From NCBI RefSeq assembly GCF_001571145.1, contig NZ_BCTF01000020.1:47903-111902 (forward strand): a stretch of 64,000 nt of DNA. The letters run 5' to 3'. The notes under the pieces are model-generated. The model was not told where the DNA came from. It saw only the letters and a list, made by a program, of their open reading frames with translations, and did no database searches. Each line of letters opens with the position of its first letter. The first letter of the stretch is position 1. Source of the stretch: Hydrogenophaga flava NBRC 102514. Lineage in GTDB: Bacteria > Pseudomonadota > Gammaproteobacteria > Burkholderiales > Burkholderiaceae_C. The translations under genes and the position numbers were made by a program. Positions 52,043-60,217 of this stretch are shown here, piece after piece.

Positions 52043-52579
52043 ATGCAGCACGACCTGTTCTCGTCCCTCGACTCTCTTCTGTCTTCCCCCGCTGGCGCGG
52101 GTGGCTTCCTCGTCCGGGATCTTGCTGGCCAGTACCGCCCAGCTGAGACGGAAGAAATCCTGCTGGCGGCGCAGCGGCTGCTGGCCTCCCAGCTGCGCGG
52201 CAACGACGTGATGTCGTCGCCCGCAGTAGTCAAAGACTTCCTGCGCACCCGGCTCGGGCAACTGCCGCACGAGGTGTTCGCGGTGGTCCATCTGGACTCC
52301 CAGAATCGGGTCATCGACTACGTCGAGATGTTCCGGGGCACGGTCAGTCAGACGTCGGTCTACCCCCGGGAGGTGGTACGGGACGCCATGTCGCGTAACA
52401 GCAGCGCGCTGCTGCTCGTGCACAACCACCCATCGGGGACACCGGAACCGTCGAGGGCGGACGAGGCACTGACGCAGACGCTCAAGGCGGCGACGGCACT
52501 GGTGGACGTCCGGGTGCTCGACCACTTCATCGTCACGGCGCACTCAATCCAGTCGATGGCCGAGCGCGGCCTTGTGTGA
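52043..52579 (+). CDS. radC: RadC family JAB-domain protein
   Basis: A 178-residue protein with the RadC JAB/MPN metal site: VEMFRGT carries the Glu and HNHPSGTPEPSRAD the His/Asp ligands. Element-borne RadC copies are frequent; the original link to DNA repair is doubtful, and metalloprotease-like activity is possible. ATG at 52043, shortly after GGAG. The upstream frame is open but lacks family similarity. Confidence 0.9.
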   Translation: MQHDLFSSLDSLLSSPAGAGGFLVRDLAGQYRPAETEEILLAAQRLLASQLRGNDVMSSPAVVKDFLRTRLGQLPHEVFAVVHLDSQNRVIDYVEMFRGTVSQTSVYPREVVRDAMSRNSSALLLVHNHPSGTPEPSRADEALTQTLKAATALVDVRVLDHFIVTAHSIQSMAERGLV

Positions 52580-52692
52580 GTGTGGGGCCTGCGGGCCCGC
52601 TTCCAGATCCGGCGACAGCTGCCGACGAGAAGCAAATTTAAAACACCTGTCTACCCTGAAGCGGCAATCTCGCCATCATCAATCTGTCAGCC

Positions 52693-53022
52693 ATGAACCA
52701 CAGCCCCACTTATCAGACCCGAGCCGACCTTGAAAAAGACTTCATGACGATGTACGTAGAAGTGACTACTTGGGAGAATTTCGAAGACCTTTCGGAAGAA
52801 GACCAAGATGCGCTGGGCACCTTTGACTTCTGGGTCCCTCGACACCTGCCTATGGGCATCGCCGCTGCCGCCGCACTGGGCGCCTACCACCTCGAGGTTC
52901 CCATCGAGGACACGAGTTGCTTCGAGTTCGCTGTTTTTGACGAGCAAGGCATCAGGGTGCAGCCCGACTTCGACGCTGATTGCTGCGAGCTGGCCGAAAA
53001 ATACGAGGTTTGCATGACCTGA
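52693..53022 (+). CDS. Small acidic hypothetical protein
   Basis: A 109-residue protein, strongly acidic, with aromatic residues and four cysteines in the second half (TSCFEF, DADCCELAEKYEVC). I do not recognise it. It lies 113 bases after radC and is convergent with the restriction enzyme gene. Acidic charge and this position fit a DNA mimic or regulator, but no motif shows that. Confidence 0.6.
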   Translation: MNHSPTYQTRADLEKDFMTMYVEVTTWENFEDLSEEDQDALGTFDFWVPRHLPMGIAAAAALGAYHLEVPIEDTSCFEFAVFDEQGIRVQPDFDADCCELAEKYEVCMT

Positions 53023-53036
53023 CGACCTCTGAGCCC

Positions 53037-53066
53037 AGCAGAAGGCCTCCCTCGGGAGGCCTTCTG
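53037..53066. terminator. Strong terminator hairpin
   Basis: A 14-bp perfect stem (53037-53050 with 53053-53066) with a two-base apex, followed by TTTG. It divides the convergent acidic-protein and restriction genes. Confidence 0.8.
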
Positions 53067-53121
53067 CGTTTGTAACCACAAGACTGCCTCGGCGAGACAG
53101 CCCGGCAGTCCGGCAGTCCCA

Positions 53122-56100
53122 TCAGATGTCGAGCGGCGGGAGCGACTTGACCAGGCGAACCGTTTCGACACTGACCGTCACGACACGAAGCAGCAGTTCC
53201 AGCGGGTACCGTGGGTTGTCCATGGTCTCCACAGCCCAGTCATTCGCGTCGTTGACGATGCCGCTGTCCTTGTCGGTCTTCACGCACTGACGCTCCATCA
53301 CCCACTCAATCGCCGCTTTCCCGTTGACCACGTAGTCGTAGGCCTCCAACGGAATGCCACTCACAGTGATCAACTTGTTGTAGTGGATGGTGGTCAGGTC
53401 TTTGTCCTTGCCCTTTTTGCCGTACCGCATCTTCTCCACGCGGTACTGTGTCGCCGTCAATCCCCCCGTGTCTCCGGTAACCGAGGCCGGGTAAGGCTGC
53501 GCCTTTTCATAGTGAACGTGCAGATCGGCCAGCTTGCGGCCAGCGTGGCTGAAGGCCCAGAAGTCCGCAGCGCTCTTGACGCACGGGATGCGCGGTAGCT
53601 CTTTGCCCAGGTTATCGGCGTAGCGTTCGCGGAAGTCGGGCGAGTGCAGTAGGCCGTAAACGTAGTAAAAAAGGTCGTCCTTCGAGATGACCTCCCCTGG
53701 ATAGGCGTTCGAAAAATGTGCCAAGCCGTCGTCGGTAATCGCGTCGCGACGCTTGTATTTGGGCATCGCCCGTTGCGCGGTGAGGGGTTCCATCGGACGC
53801 CCAGCGTCATCGTGGAACAGTTCGGATTGCTCCACCTGCCCAGTTCCTTCGTCAACGGAGGCCTCATCTAGGTCATACAGGTAGAGAGGAAAGCACTGCG
53901 TTCCGCCGTCGGTTTGCAGCTCAATCACCCGGTCCACCATCAGCGCCAAGTGGCCGTCGCCACTCCACCGCTGCTTGATCACGATCATCCGGTTTTCCGT
54001 GTCCAAGGATGGGAAGATGCGGGGCATCTGGTACACCATCTCGTTGAACCGTCGGTTGAAGTACAGCCACTGCTTCGTAAACGGGCGGTACACACTGTCT
54101 GTCAGGCAAGCAGGGTCATATTCGAACTGCTTGGCCTTGACGAAATCGTTCTTGAGTGCCCGTGTCCAACTGATCAACTTCGGGTCGCTGTTTGCAAAGC
54201 TGTCGGCTAGCTCCTCCCGCTCGTTCTTGTTCGCTGTTGGATGAGCAACGTTGAACCGAGCGACTTCCGCGTTGTAGAAGTCAATCATGCGCTCCATGTT
54301 CGAGGCGACAGTTGTTTTGGACGCGTTGAAGCACCAGACATCGCGCTGCGTCTTGACGCCAGACGAGTAGTTGGCGAACAGAACGGGCTCTGTGCCACCG
54401 CTCTTGTCACCAATGGCCAAAAACTGACTGAACCCGGTATCCCGCTGCTTGAGCCAGTCGCCATGATCGTCGGGAGTGATGGTTTGCCAGCCGTTTTCGG
54501 CCGTGATACCGCCCACACTGCCATAGGCGCTGATCTTCGCGAGCTTGTCTTCTCGGGTTAAGTAGTCGCCGATGTCGTGGTAGTAAATTTGACCGGTCTG
54601 GGCGGCTTTCGGGTTCTTGACCAGAAGGGCTATGGCAATGGGGGATCGGCTGCCGCTGCCGAACACGTTGTCTTTTTCCTTGCGGCGCTGCTCTCCGGAC
54701 TTACTTGCGTCGCCACGCAGGTTGAACACGTACATGGAGGAGAACTCAGATGCAAGACATCGCCGCATGCCGTCGGCCGATGTTGCGTCCAAGTACCCCC
54801 CGTTGGTCACGAAGCCGACGATGCCACTGGACCCGACCCGGTCACTGGCCCAGCGAATGGCACGGATGTAGCTGTTGTAGAGCGAGTTCTTGTTGTTGGA
54901 CGCCGAGCGTTCCGCGTAGGTGTCCCGGATCCTGGCGTCGAGGTGCGGATACGCTACGTTCTGGTTGTTGTCGTTGGCATCCTCCTGCCCGACCGAGTAC
55001 GGCGGGTTCCCGAAGATCACCCTGATGGGCAGCTTCTTTTGCCGACGGCGCCTTGCACTGTTGTCCACCAGGACAGCGTCTACAAGGTCTTCCTTCTCGT
55101 ACATCTGGAAGGTGTCGGTCAGGCAGATACCTTCGAAGGGCACGTATGGCCCACCAACGAGGCTGTGATAGACCGCCTCGATGTTGATCGCTGCGATGTA
55201 GTACGCCAGCAGGACCAGTTCGTTGGCATGAATCTCGTGTCGGTACTTGCGGGGCAGCTTGTCCAGCGGAATCAAGCCACTTTGCAGCAGCCTCGTTACA
55301 AAGGTGCCCGTGCCGGTGAACGGGTCGATGATGTGGATGTTCTCGTCGGCCACCATCGCCCCGAACTCACTCTGGAGCAGGTCGTTGATGCTGTGCACGA
55401 TGAAGTCCACCACCTCCACAGGCGTGTACACAATGCCGAGCCGCTCGGTCATCTTGGGAAAGGCGTTGCGGAAGAACTTGTCGTACAGCTCGACAACGAT
55501 CTTCTGTTTGCCCGTTGCACTCTCGATGCCCTCGGCGCGAAGCTTCACACTGTCATAGAACGCTTGCAGAGTGTCCGCTTCTTTGTCCAGTCGATGTGCC
55601 TGCAAGGCGTCCAGAACGCCCTGCATCGCCCGACTCATGGGGTTGTGTTCAGCGAAGCTGTAGTCGGCAAACAGCGCATCGAACACCGGTTTGGTGATCA
55701 AGTGCTGGGCAAGCATCTCGATGATTTCTTCGTCGGTGATGCTGCCGTTCAGGTCATCCCTCAGCTCGCTGGCAAAGCGTTTGAATGCCTCGCGCTCTTT
55801 CGAGTTGGTCGGGTCTTCAACGATGGCCGTGATCCGCGCGATGTGGGTTCGGGCAATACGGGCAATGTCGTTGGCCCAGTCCTCCCAGTGGTGGCGGTTG
55901 CCCACTTTTTGCACCAGCTTGGCGTAGATGGCCTTTTCGATCTCCCCGATTTCGAACTCCAGGTCTTCCTGGGCGGCAGTGGGGATTCGCTTGTCCTCTC
56001 CGGTGCCGATAGTGAAGCCGCCTTTACCCGCCTTGCGGTTGCTGGCCGGCTTTTTACCATTCGCGTCCGCTTTCGGCTGTGTGGCCTTTTTCTGGATCTT

Positions 56101-58101
56101 GTCAGTGATGGCCACGACTTCCATCTTGGTTGTATCCCGACCGATCAGGTCCAGCTTGTTCACCATTGCATCGAACCGGTCATCGTGGGAGCGCAGCGCC
56201 TGCAGCACCTGCCACACCACGGCGTAGGTCTTGTTGTCGTTCAGCGCATCGTGCGGCTCCACACCCGCTGGAATCACCACCGGCAGAATCACGTAGCCGC
56301 GCTTCTTGCCTTGAGCATTGCGCATCACCCTACCGACCGACTGCACGACATCCACCTGGGAGTTGCGTGGGGTCAGGAAAAGCACCGCGTCCAACGCCGG
56401 AACATCGACGCCTTCTGAGAGGCAGCGCACGTTGCTGAGGATGCGGCAGGTGTCCTCGGGTGGCTCAGCCTTCAGCCAGTTCAGTTTGGCCTCTTTCTCG
56501 CTGGCGTTCATGCCGCCATCGACGTGTTCGGCTTCGCAGGCCAACGTCGCAGCGTCCTCCTCGGTTTCACTGGCCTGATAGGCCTCCACCACGGCCTGGA
56601 ACATGCCAGCGATGTTCTTGGAACTGACCTTGTGGGTCTTGGCCCCTTTGCTGACCTCGATGACCTGGCAGAACGCCACAGCCCGCTTCATGGCTTCTGG
56701 GTCGCCGTTCAGCTCTTCCGCCAACCCTTGTTTGGCCAGCGCTTTCCAGCAGCCAATGATCTTGGCCGCGTCGTCTACCTTGAGCTGGTTGTTTTCATCG
56801 GCCAGCAGAGCCTGCAGGCGACGGCTGACGTGGGTCTCTTCCACAGACAGGACAATGACCTTGTAGTCCACCAGCAGCCCGCGCTTGACCGCCTCGGAGA
56901 AGGTGATCACGAACAACTCTGGCCCGTAGAGCGCTTCGTTATCCATGGAGCACAGGGCTACGTTGTCCCGCTCAGCGCTTGCCTTGGCTGTATCGCCGTA
57001 GATGCGCGGCGTCGCCGTCATGTACAGGCGCTTGGCTGCTCGAATGTAGTCGCTGTCATGCACACGTACGAAGGCGCTTTCGTCATCGTCACCAAAGGTG
57101 GCACCCGTGGTGCGGTGTGCCTCGTCGCATACGACCAGGTCAAATGGCGGCAAGCCATGCTCAGCCTGCGCCCGAGCAATCACGTCGATGGAGTGATAGG
57201 TGCTGAAAACCACGCTCATGTGGTCGGCTTCGTGCCGCTTGGCCATCTCGATGGCCAGTCGTGCAGGTTCAGTGGTGGCCGGGTAGCGCAGCTCGTGAGT
57301 GAAGGTTTGGACCGTGTCATCGTCCTTCTTACGCTTCTTCCCGACGTCACTGTCTGAACAGACCGCAAAGCTGTGCAAGGGGACCTCGCTCTCCTGAGTC
57401 CACTCGGTCAGGGTCTGCGACAGGAGCGACAAGCTGGGCACCAGGAAGAGCACCCGTTTCCCTTGACCGGCCTGGGCCTCGGCGATCTTCAGGCTGGTAA
57501 AGGTCTTGCCAGTTCCGCACGCCATGATCAGCTTGCCCCGGTCCGCGGACTGGAAGCCCTGCAACGTCGAGGCCAGAGCATTTTGCTGGTGCGGTCTCAG
57601 CTGCTTTTTGGGCCGGATGACCGTCACCCCGGCCTTTGGCTGGTACTGAGACCAGTCAATCTGGCTGTTTTCCAGGTCGTTCAGGTCGATCTTGCTGACC
57701 GGTGGCTGCTGGTCGCGAAGCGCGTCTTCTGCGTGCTCGCTCCAGTGGAGGCACGTGCTCACGATGATTCGGTGCGCAAAGGGCTTCTTGCCCGACGCGG
57801 TGAAAAAGCTGTCAATGTCGCCCTTCTGCAGGCGGTAGTCGGCCGCGTACAGCTTGCACTGGATGGCGTGGTACTCGCCCGTCCCCCGCGTCTGGGCCAC
57901 CAGGTCTATGCCAGCGTCACGCTTGTCCAGACCCTGTCGCTCCGCCCACTGTGCGTAGGTCCACACGTCGCTGTAGAGGTCGCGATAGGTGGCTTCGTTG
58001 CGAAGGTAGCTGAGGATCAGCTCTTCAAAGTAGGTGCCCTTTTCCCGCTCGGTGACAGATGCGTTGCGGAAGGTATCTAGCAAGCCCTGGAGGTGCGTCA
58101 T
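53122..58101 (-). CDS. Type ISP-like single-chain restriction-modification enzyme
   Basis: A 1659-residue protein with, in order, an Mrr-like nuclease (TYFEEL; Asp66 in DAGIDL; QCK 81-83), a superfamily 2 translocase (Walker A MACGTGKT 193-200, DEAH 326-329, MTATPR), a coupler, and an N6-adenine methyltransferase (motif I DPFTGTGTF near residue 925, NPPY near 1030), then a target-recognition region. This is the LlaGI/LlaBIII layout: methylation, loop-free translocation and cleavage in one chain. ATG at 58101 is chosen over 58173. It stands alone on the minus strand, divergent from the retron. Confidence 0.88.
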   Translation of the reverse strand: MTHLQGLLDTFRNASVTEREKGTYFEELILSYLRNEATYRDLYSDVWTYAQWAERQGLDKRDAGIDLVAQTRGTGEYHAIQCKLYAADYRLQKGDIDSFFTASGKKPFAHRIIVSTCLHWSEHAEDALRDQQPPVSKIDLNDLENSQIDWSQYQPKAGVTVIRPKKQLRPHQQNALASTLQGFQSADRGKLIMACGTGKTFTSLKIAEAQAGQGKRVLFLVPSLSLLSQTLTEWTQESEVPLHSFAVCSDSDVGKKRKKDDDTVQTFTHELRYPATTEPARLAIEMAKRHEADHMSVVFSTYHSIDVIARAQAEHGLPPFDLVVCDEAHRTTGATFGDDDESAFVRVHDSDYIRAAKRLYMTATPRIYGDTAKASAERDNVALCSMDNEALYGPELFVITFSEAVKRGLLVDYKVIVLSVEETHVSRRLQALLADENNQLKVDDAAKIIGCWKALAKQGLAEELNGDPEAMKRAVAFCQVIEVSKGAKTHKVSSKNIAGMFQAVVEAYQASETEEDAATLACEAEHVDGGMNASEKEAKLNWLKAEPPEDTCRILSNVRCLSEGVDVPALDAVLFLTPRNSQVDVVQSVGRVMRNAQGKKRGYVILPVVIPAGVEPHDALNDNKTYAVVWQVLQALRSHDDRFDAMVNKLDLIGRDTTKMEVVAITDKIQKKATQPKADANGKKPASNRKAGKGGFTIGTGEDKRIPTAAQEDLEFEIGEIEKAIYAKLVQKVGNRHHWEDWANDIARIARTHIARITAIVEDPTNSKEREAFKRFASELRDDLNGSITDEEIIEMLAQHLITKPVFDALFADYSFAEHNPMSRAMQGVLDALQAHRLDKEADTLQAFYDSVKLRAEGIESATGKQKIVVELYDKFFRNAFPKMTERLGIVYTPVEVVDFIVHSINDLLQSEFGAMVADENIHIIDPFTGTGTFVTRLLQSGLIPLDKLPRKYRHEIHANELVLLAYYIAAINIEAVYHSLVGGPYVPFEGICLTDTFQMYEKEDLVDAVLVDNSARRRRQKKLPIRVIFGNPPYSVGQEDANDNNQNVAYPHLDARIRDTYAERSASNNKNSLYNSYIRAIRWASDRVGSSGIVGFVTNGGYLDATSADGMRRCLASEFSSMYVFNLRGDASKSGEQRRKEKDNVFGSGSRSPIAIALLVKNPKAAQTGQIYYHDIGDYLTREDKLAKISAYGSVGGITAENGWQTITPDDHGDWLKQRDTGFSQFLAIGDKSGGTEPVLFANYSSGVKTQRDVWCFNASKTTVASNMERMIDFYNAEVARFNVAHPTANKNEREELADSFANSDPKLISWTRALKNDFVKAKQFEYDPACLTDSVYRPFTKQWLYFNRRFNEMVYQMPRIFPSLDTENRMIVIKQRWSGDGHLALMVDRVIELQTDGGTQCFPLYLYDLDEASVDEGTGQVEQSELFHDDAGRPMEPLTAQRAMPKYKRRDAITDDGLAHFSNAYPGEVISKDDLFYYVYGLLHSPDFRERYADNLGKELPRIPCVKSAADFWAFSHAGRKLADLHVHYEKAQPYPASVTGDTGGLTATQYRVEKMRYGKKGKDKDLTTIHYNKLITVSGIPLEAYDYVVNGKAAIEWVMERQCVKTDKDSGIVNDANDWAVETMDNPRYPLELLLRVVTVSVETVRLVKSLPPLDI

Positions 58102-58191
58102 GTCTGCTTTTTGGTTGTGTATCAGCAGCGTCGATTCTCGCCAACTTTCAGCGCGCCGCCGCCGTGTGGTCACACACGCAAACTTGCACCA

Positions 58192-58220
58192 AAAAAACTT
58201 CGCTAATAGCGAAGTTTTTT
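58192..58220. promoter_or_regulatory. Palindrome, terminator-like and possible XRE operator
   Basis: A 13-bp perfect stem (58192-58204 with 58208-58220, loop AAT) has A and T tracts like a bidirectional terminator. Its core TTCGCTA/TAGCGAA recurs as TTCGCTAA at 58240-58247 over the -10 of the retron promoter. I infer an operator for the XRE protein at 58675; the terminator reading is the alternative. Confidence 0.55.
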
Positions 58221-58221
58221 C

Positions 58222-58250
58222 TTGACACGACGCAGCGGATTCGCTAAATT
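58222..58250 (+). promoter_or_regulatory. Sigma-70 promoter of the retron ncRNA
   Basis: Consensus -35 TTGACA (58222-58227), 17-base spacer and -10 TAAATT (58245-58250). Start of transcription would be near 58256, exactly at the beginning of the structured ncRNA. TTCGCTAA overlaps the -10. Confidence 0.75.
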
Positions 58251-58252
58251 CT

Positions 58253-58419
58253 CCCTCGGAGGCCTACAGAGATGTCGTGATGTAGGTGGGGCGAAAGCCC
58301 TGTGGACGCCGAAAGGTGTCTGCCGCTCGCCGGCTCATGTGGGGATCGTGCCCCGTCCGCCGTGCGAGGGCTGTTCCGGGACGACTCCCGGAACAGCCCT
58401 TTGGAAAGTAGGTAGAGGG
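58253..58419 (+). ncRNA. Probable retron msr-msd RNA
   Basis: The segment begins at a strong promoter and holds a chain of stems: CCTACA/TGTAGG (58263-58286), a GAAA tetraloop stem (58289-58300), a second GAAA stem (58305-58320), GGGG/CCCC (58341-58354) and a perfect 14-bp stem (58367-58380 with 58387-58400) suited to msd. The ends can pair as a1/a2 (CCCTC and CCTAC near 58253-58267 with GTAGG and GAGGG at 58408-58419). Short msr stems followed by a long msd hairpin are the retron plan. Exact ends and the branch G are uncertain. Confidence 0.7.
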
Positions 58420-58440
58420 TAGTACTGCTGTTTGCTCTTA

Positions 58441-58484
58441 TCAGTTAGACGACACCCCTGGGAATCCGCCCGGGGGTTAACTGA
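58441..58484 (+). promoter_or_regulatory. Leader hairpin abutting the ribosome site of the 47-aa peptide
   Basis: Outer stem TCAGTTA (58441-58447) with TAACTGA (58478-58484) and inner stem 58454-58462 with 58469-58477 (one G-U). The 3' arm runs into GAGGA, the ribosome site of the ORF at 58496. The structure could hold translation of the peptide in check. Confidence 0.6.
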
Positions 58485-58495
58485 GGACCAAACAA

Positions 58496-58639
58496 ATGGT
58501 GAAAAAGAAGCCTCCCAAACAGCAGTCGCCGACGAAGTGGTTGAAACGTGCCTTGCGGCGCCCCGTCACCTTGAGGGTGGCGATGTTCGCAATGAACGTG
58601 GTAAGCCTGGTTGCACGCGTGTACGACTGGTTCCGCTAG
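58496..58639 (+). CDS. Small basic peptide between retron RNA and XRE gene
   Basis: A 47-residue peptide with a Lys/Pro-rich start (MVKKKPPKQQ), an Arg-rich middle (WLKRALRRP) and a hydrophobic C-terminal helix (RVAMFAMNVVSLVARVYDWF). GAGGA at 58483-58487 gives it a ribosome site, partly held in a hairpin. The charge and helix fit a membrane-active toxin. Its place in a retron cassette with an HTH gene supports this, but no relative is recognised and activity is inferred. Confidence 0.6.
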   Translation: MVKKKPPKQQSPTKWLKRALRRPVTLRVAMFAMNVVSLVARVYDWFR

Positions 58640-58674
58640 TCGGCGCCCTCTCTTTTCAAACATATTTGGTCACC

Positions 58675-58980
58675 ATGCTGCATCGCGCCCTCAAGCTTCT
58701 TCGCTCCTACCACCGTCTAACCCAGCAGCAACTGGCAGACCGGCTGGAGATTTCGAACACGTACCTCTCGGAGATCGAGAAAGGGTCGAAGACGGCAAGC
58801 ATGGAGCTGCTGGGAAAGTACGCCACCGTGTTCAGCATCCCGGTTTCATCCATCCTGCTCTTCTCGGAGCGCATTGACGCGGACAAGCCGAGTGATCGCA
58901 TTCGGTTCTCTGCATCCCAGAAGATCCTCAAGCTGCTCGAATGGATCGATGAAGGCGAGGCGGTGGGGCGTGGCGCGTAA
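58675..58980 (+). CDS. XRE-family helix-turn-helix regulator of the retron
   Basis: A 101-residue protein. Residues 2-62 are a clear XRE domain (LTQQQLADRLEISNTYLSEIEKGSKTASM by parts), followed by a helical tail. The frame is open upstream to 58432, but ATG at 58675 starts the domain. Its end overlaps the reverse transcriptase gene by 11 bases. HTH plus RT is the mark of type VI retrons. It may repress the retron promoter via the TTCGCTAA sites. Confidence 0.88.
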   Translation: MLHRALKLLRSYHRLTQQQLADRLEISNTYLSEIEKGSKTASMELLGKYATVFSIPVSSILLFSERIDADKPSDRIRFSASQKILKLLEWIDEGEAVGRGA

Positions 58981-59833
58981 GCTGTACCCCATCAATCAGT
59001 CCCCCCTTTTCGCACTGAAGGGTCTGGGGCAGCTCGAACAGGCGTTGCAGTCCCCCTTGCAAGTGGCGCTTGAGGCCAGCAAAGCTGACACCTACAGAGT
59101 GTTCCCAAATGACAATGGGCGAGAGATCCAGGCTCCTCGTGGCGCCCTCGACAGAATCCATCGACGCATCGCAGCACTGCTGGCTCGCATCGAAACGCCT
59201 TCCTACCTCTACTCGAAACGGGGGCGCTCCCATCTGGACAACGCAGGGGCACACCGTCACCAGCCCGAACTGCTGAAGACCGACATCAAGGAGTTCTACC
59301 CAGGCACCACGCATGCCATGGTGACCCGAATGTTCCAGCGGCATTTCCACTGCGCAAGCGACGTATCGCGGATGCTTGCAGATGTCTGCTGCTTCAACGG
59401 ATTTCTCCCGACTGGCAGCTCACTCAGCGGGTTTGTTGCCTTTTGGTGTGCCAAGGACATGTTTGACGAGCTTCACCAGCTCGCTGCTTCGAATGGACTC
59501 GTCATGACCGTGTTTGCCGATGACATCACGATCTCCGGCAGCGGAGCAAGCTCTAAGCTCTTGTGGCGGGCACGACAGATCATCCACAAGCACGGCCGCA
59601 CTACCAAACGTAAGAAGTCACGTGCCTACGCGGCAAGCCAAGCCAAGCCCGTCACCGGCGCGGTGTTGCGCGACGGCAAGATGCTCTTGCCCAACAGTCA
59701 GCACCTAAAGATCCGAACGACCCGCCAGGAACTAGCAGCCTGTGACGACCTGGTGGTCTTCGAAGGACTCCAGAATCGACTTGCGGGACAGCTGACAAAT
59801 GCAGCAACGATTGAGAAGCACGACAGACGCTAG
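58970..59833 (+). CDS. Retron-type reverse transcriptase
   Basis: A 287-residue RT with the retron marks NAxxH (NAGAH, 91-95) and VTG (228-230). Catalytic residues are Asp105 in KTDIKEFY and the pair in FADD (182-185), where Phe replaces the usual Tyr. The PTGSSLSG block stands for PQGxPxSP. It should copy msd from the ncRNA upstream into msDNA. GTG at 58970 gives this length; ATG at 58949 is possible. Last gene of island 1. Confidence 0.88.
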   Translation: MARKLYPINQSPLFALKGLGQLEQALQSPLQVALEASKADTYRVFPNDNGREIQAPRGALDRIHRRIAALLARIETPSYLYSKRGRSHLDNAGAHRHQPELLKTDIKEFYPGTTHAMVTRMFQRHFHCASDVSRMLADVCCFNGFLPTGSSLSGFVAFWCAKDMFDELHQLAASNGLVMTVFADDITISGSGASSKLLWRARQIIHKHGRTTKRKKSRAYAASQAKPVTGAVLRDGKMLLPNSQHLKIRTTRQELAACDDLVVFEGLQNRLAGQLTNAATIEKHDRR

Positions 59834-59939
59834 CTGATCAATCCAGGTGCACTACAGATGCACGTACAAGCTGGTAACCGACCGCCCTCATCAGCCGCGA
59901 TGGGGATCCCAGACAGGCATTCACATCGAGACACTTGGG

Positions 59940-59947
59940 TGGTACAC
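59940..59947 (+). repeat. TGGTACAC repeat near attR
   Basis: Third copy of the octamer found twice beside attL. Possible arm site for integrase 1. The rest of 59834-60010 shows no gene. Confidence 0.4.
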
Positions 59948-60010
59948 TGAGGTTCGACGCCGCTTTAATAGGTGGTTGATTTTTATAGATATTTTTCCTC
60001 AACCACAGTC

Positions 60011-60027
60011 TCCCGCCCTCTCCGCCA
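60011..60027 (+). repeat. attR of island 1 / attL of island 2
   Basis: Exact 17-bp copy of the tRNA-Ser 3' end including CCA. It closes island 1 and is the likely left border of island 2, whose integrase starts 190 bases further on. Confidence 0.92.
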
Positions 60028-60072
60028 GTGATTTGTCTCAGAGCGTCCCAAAACGTCTCCCAAAGACACCTG

Positions 60073-60108
60073 AAAGCCCCGGTTTACCTAGTGTTCCGGG
60101 GCTTTTTT
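60073..60108 (+). terminator. Intrinsic terminator at the left end of island 2
   Basis: AAAGCCCCGG (60073-60082) pairs with CCGGGGCTTT (60096-60105), followed by a T tract. It would end transcripts from the retron or tRNA side. Confidence 0.8.
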
Positions 60109-60152
60109 GTTTCCGGACGTCCCGTAACGGTTCTTGCCATCCAAGGGTTTCT

Positions 60153-60207
60153 GTTGGTATTGTTGGTGGTACGCAGGAGGTGCCTTGTTGGTATTTCCGC
60201 TACCAAC
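60153..60207. repeat. Cluster of GTTGGT(A) repeats, possible arm sites of integrase 2
   Basis: GTTGGTA occurs at 60153-60159 and 60187-60193, GTTGGTG at about 60162, and the inverse TACCAAC at 60201-60207, ending 10 bases before the integrase start. Such clusters bind P4-type integrases and may also regulate the gene. Inferred. Confidence 0.45.
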
Positions 60208-60217
60208 GGGGGTGAAC

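Noticed and set aside
54577..56418. 613-codon plus-strand frame
   Set aside because: Antisense to the Type ISP-like enzyme, which has clear motifs in its own frame; low-complexity shadow.
58367..58400. 14-bp hairpin read as an intrinsic terminator
   Set aside because: No T tract follows, and it sits inside a promoter-driven structured RNA before an RT; an msd stem fits better.
58432..58980. 182-codon version of the XRE protein
   Set aside because: The first 81 codons overlap the 47-aa ORF and leader hairpin and have no domain; the XRE fold starts at 58675.
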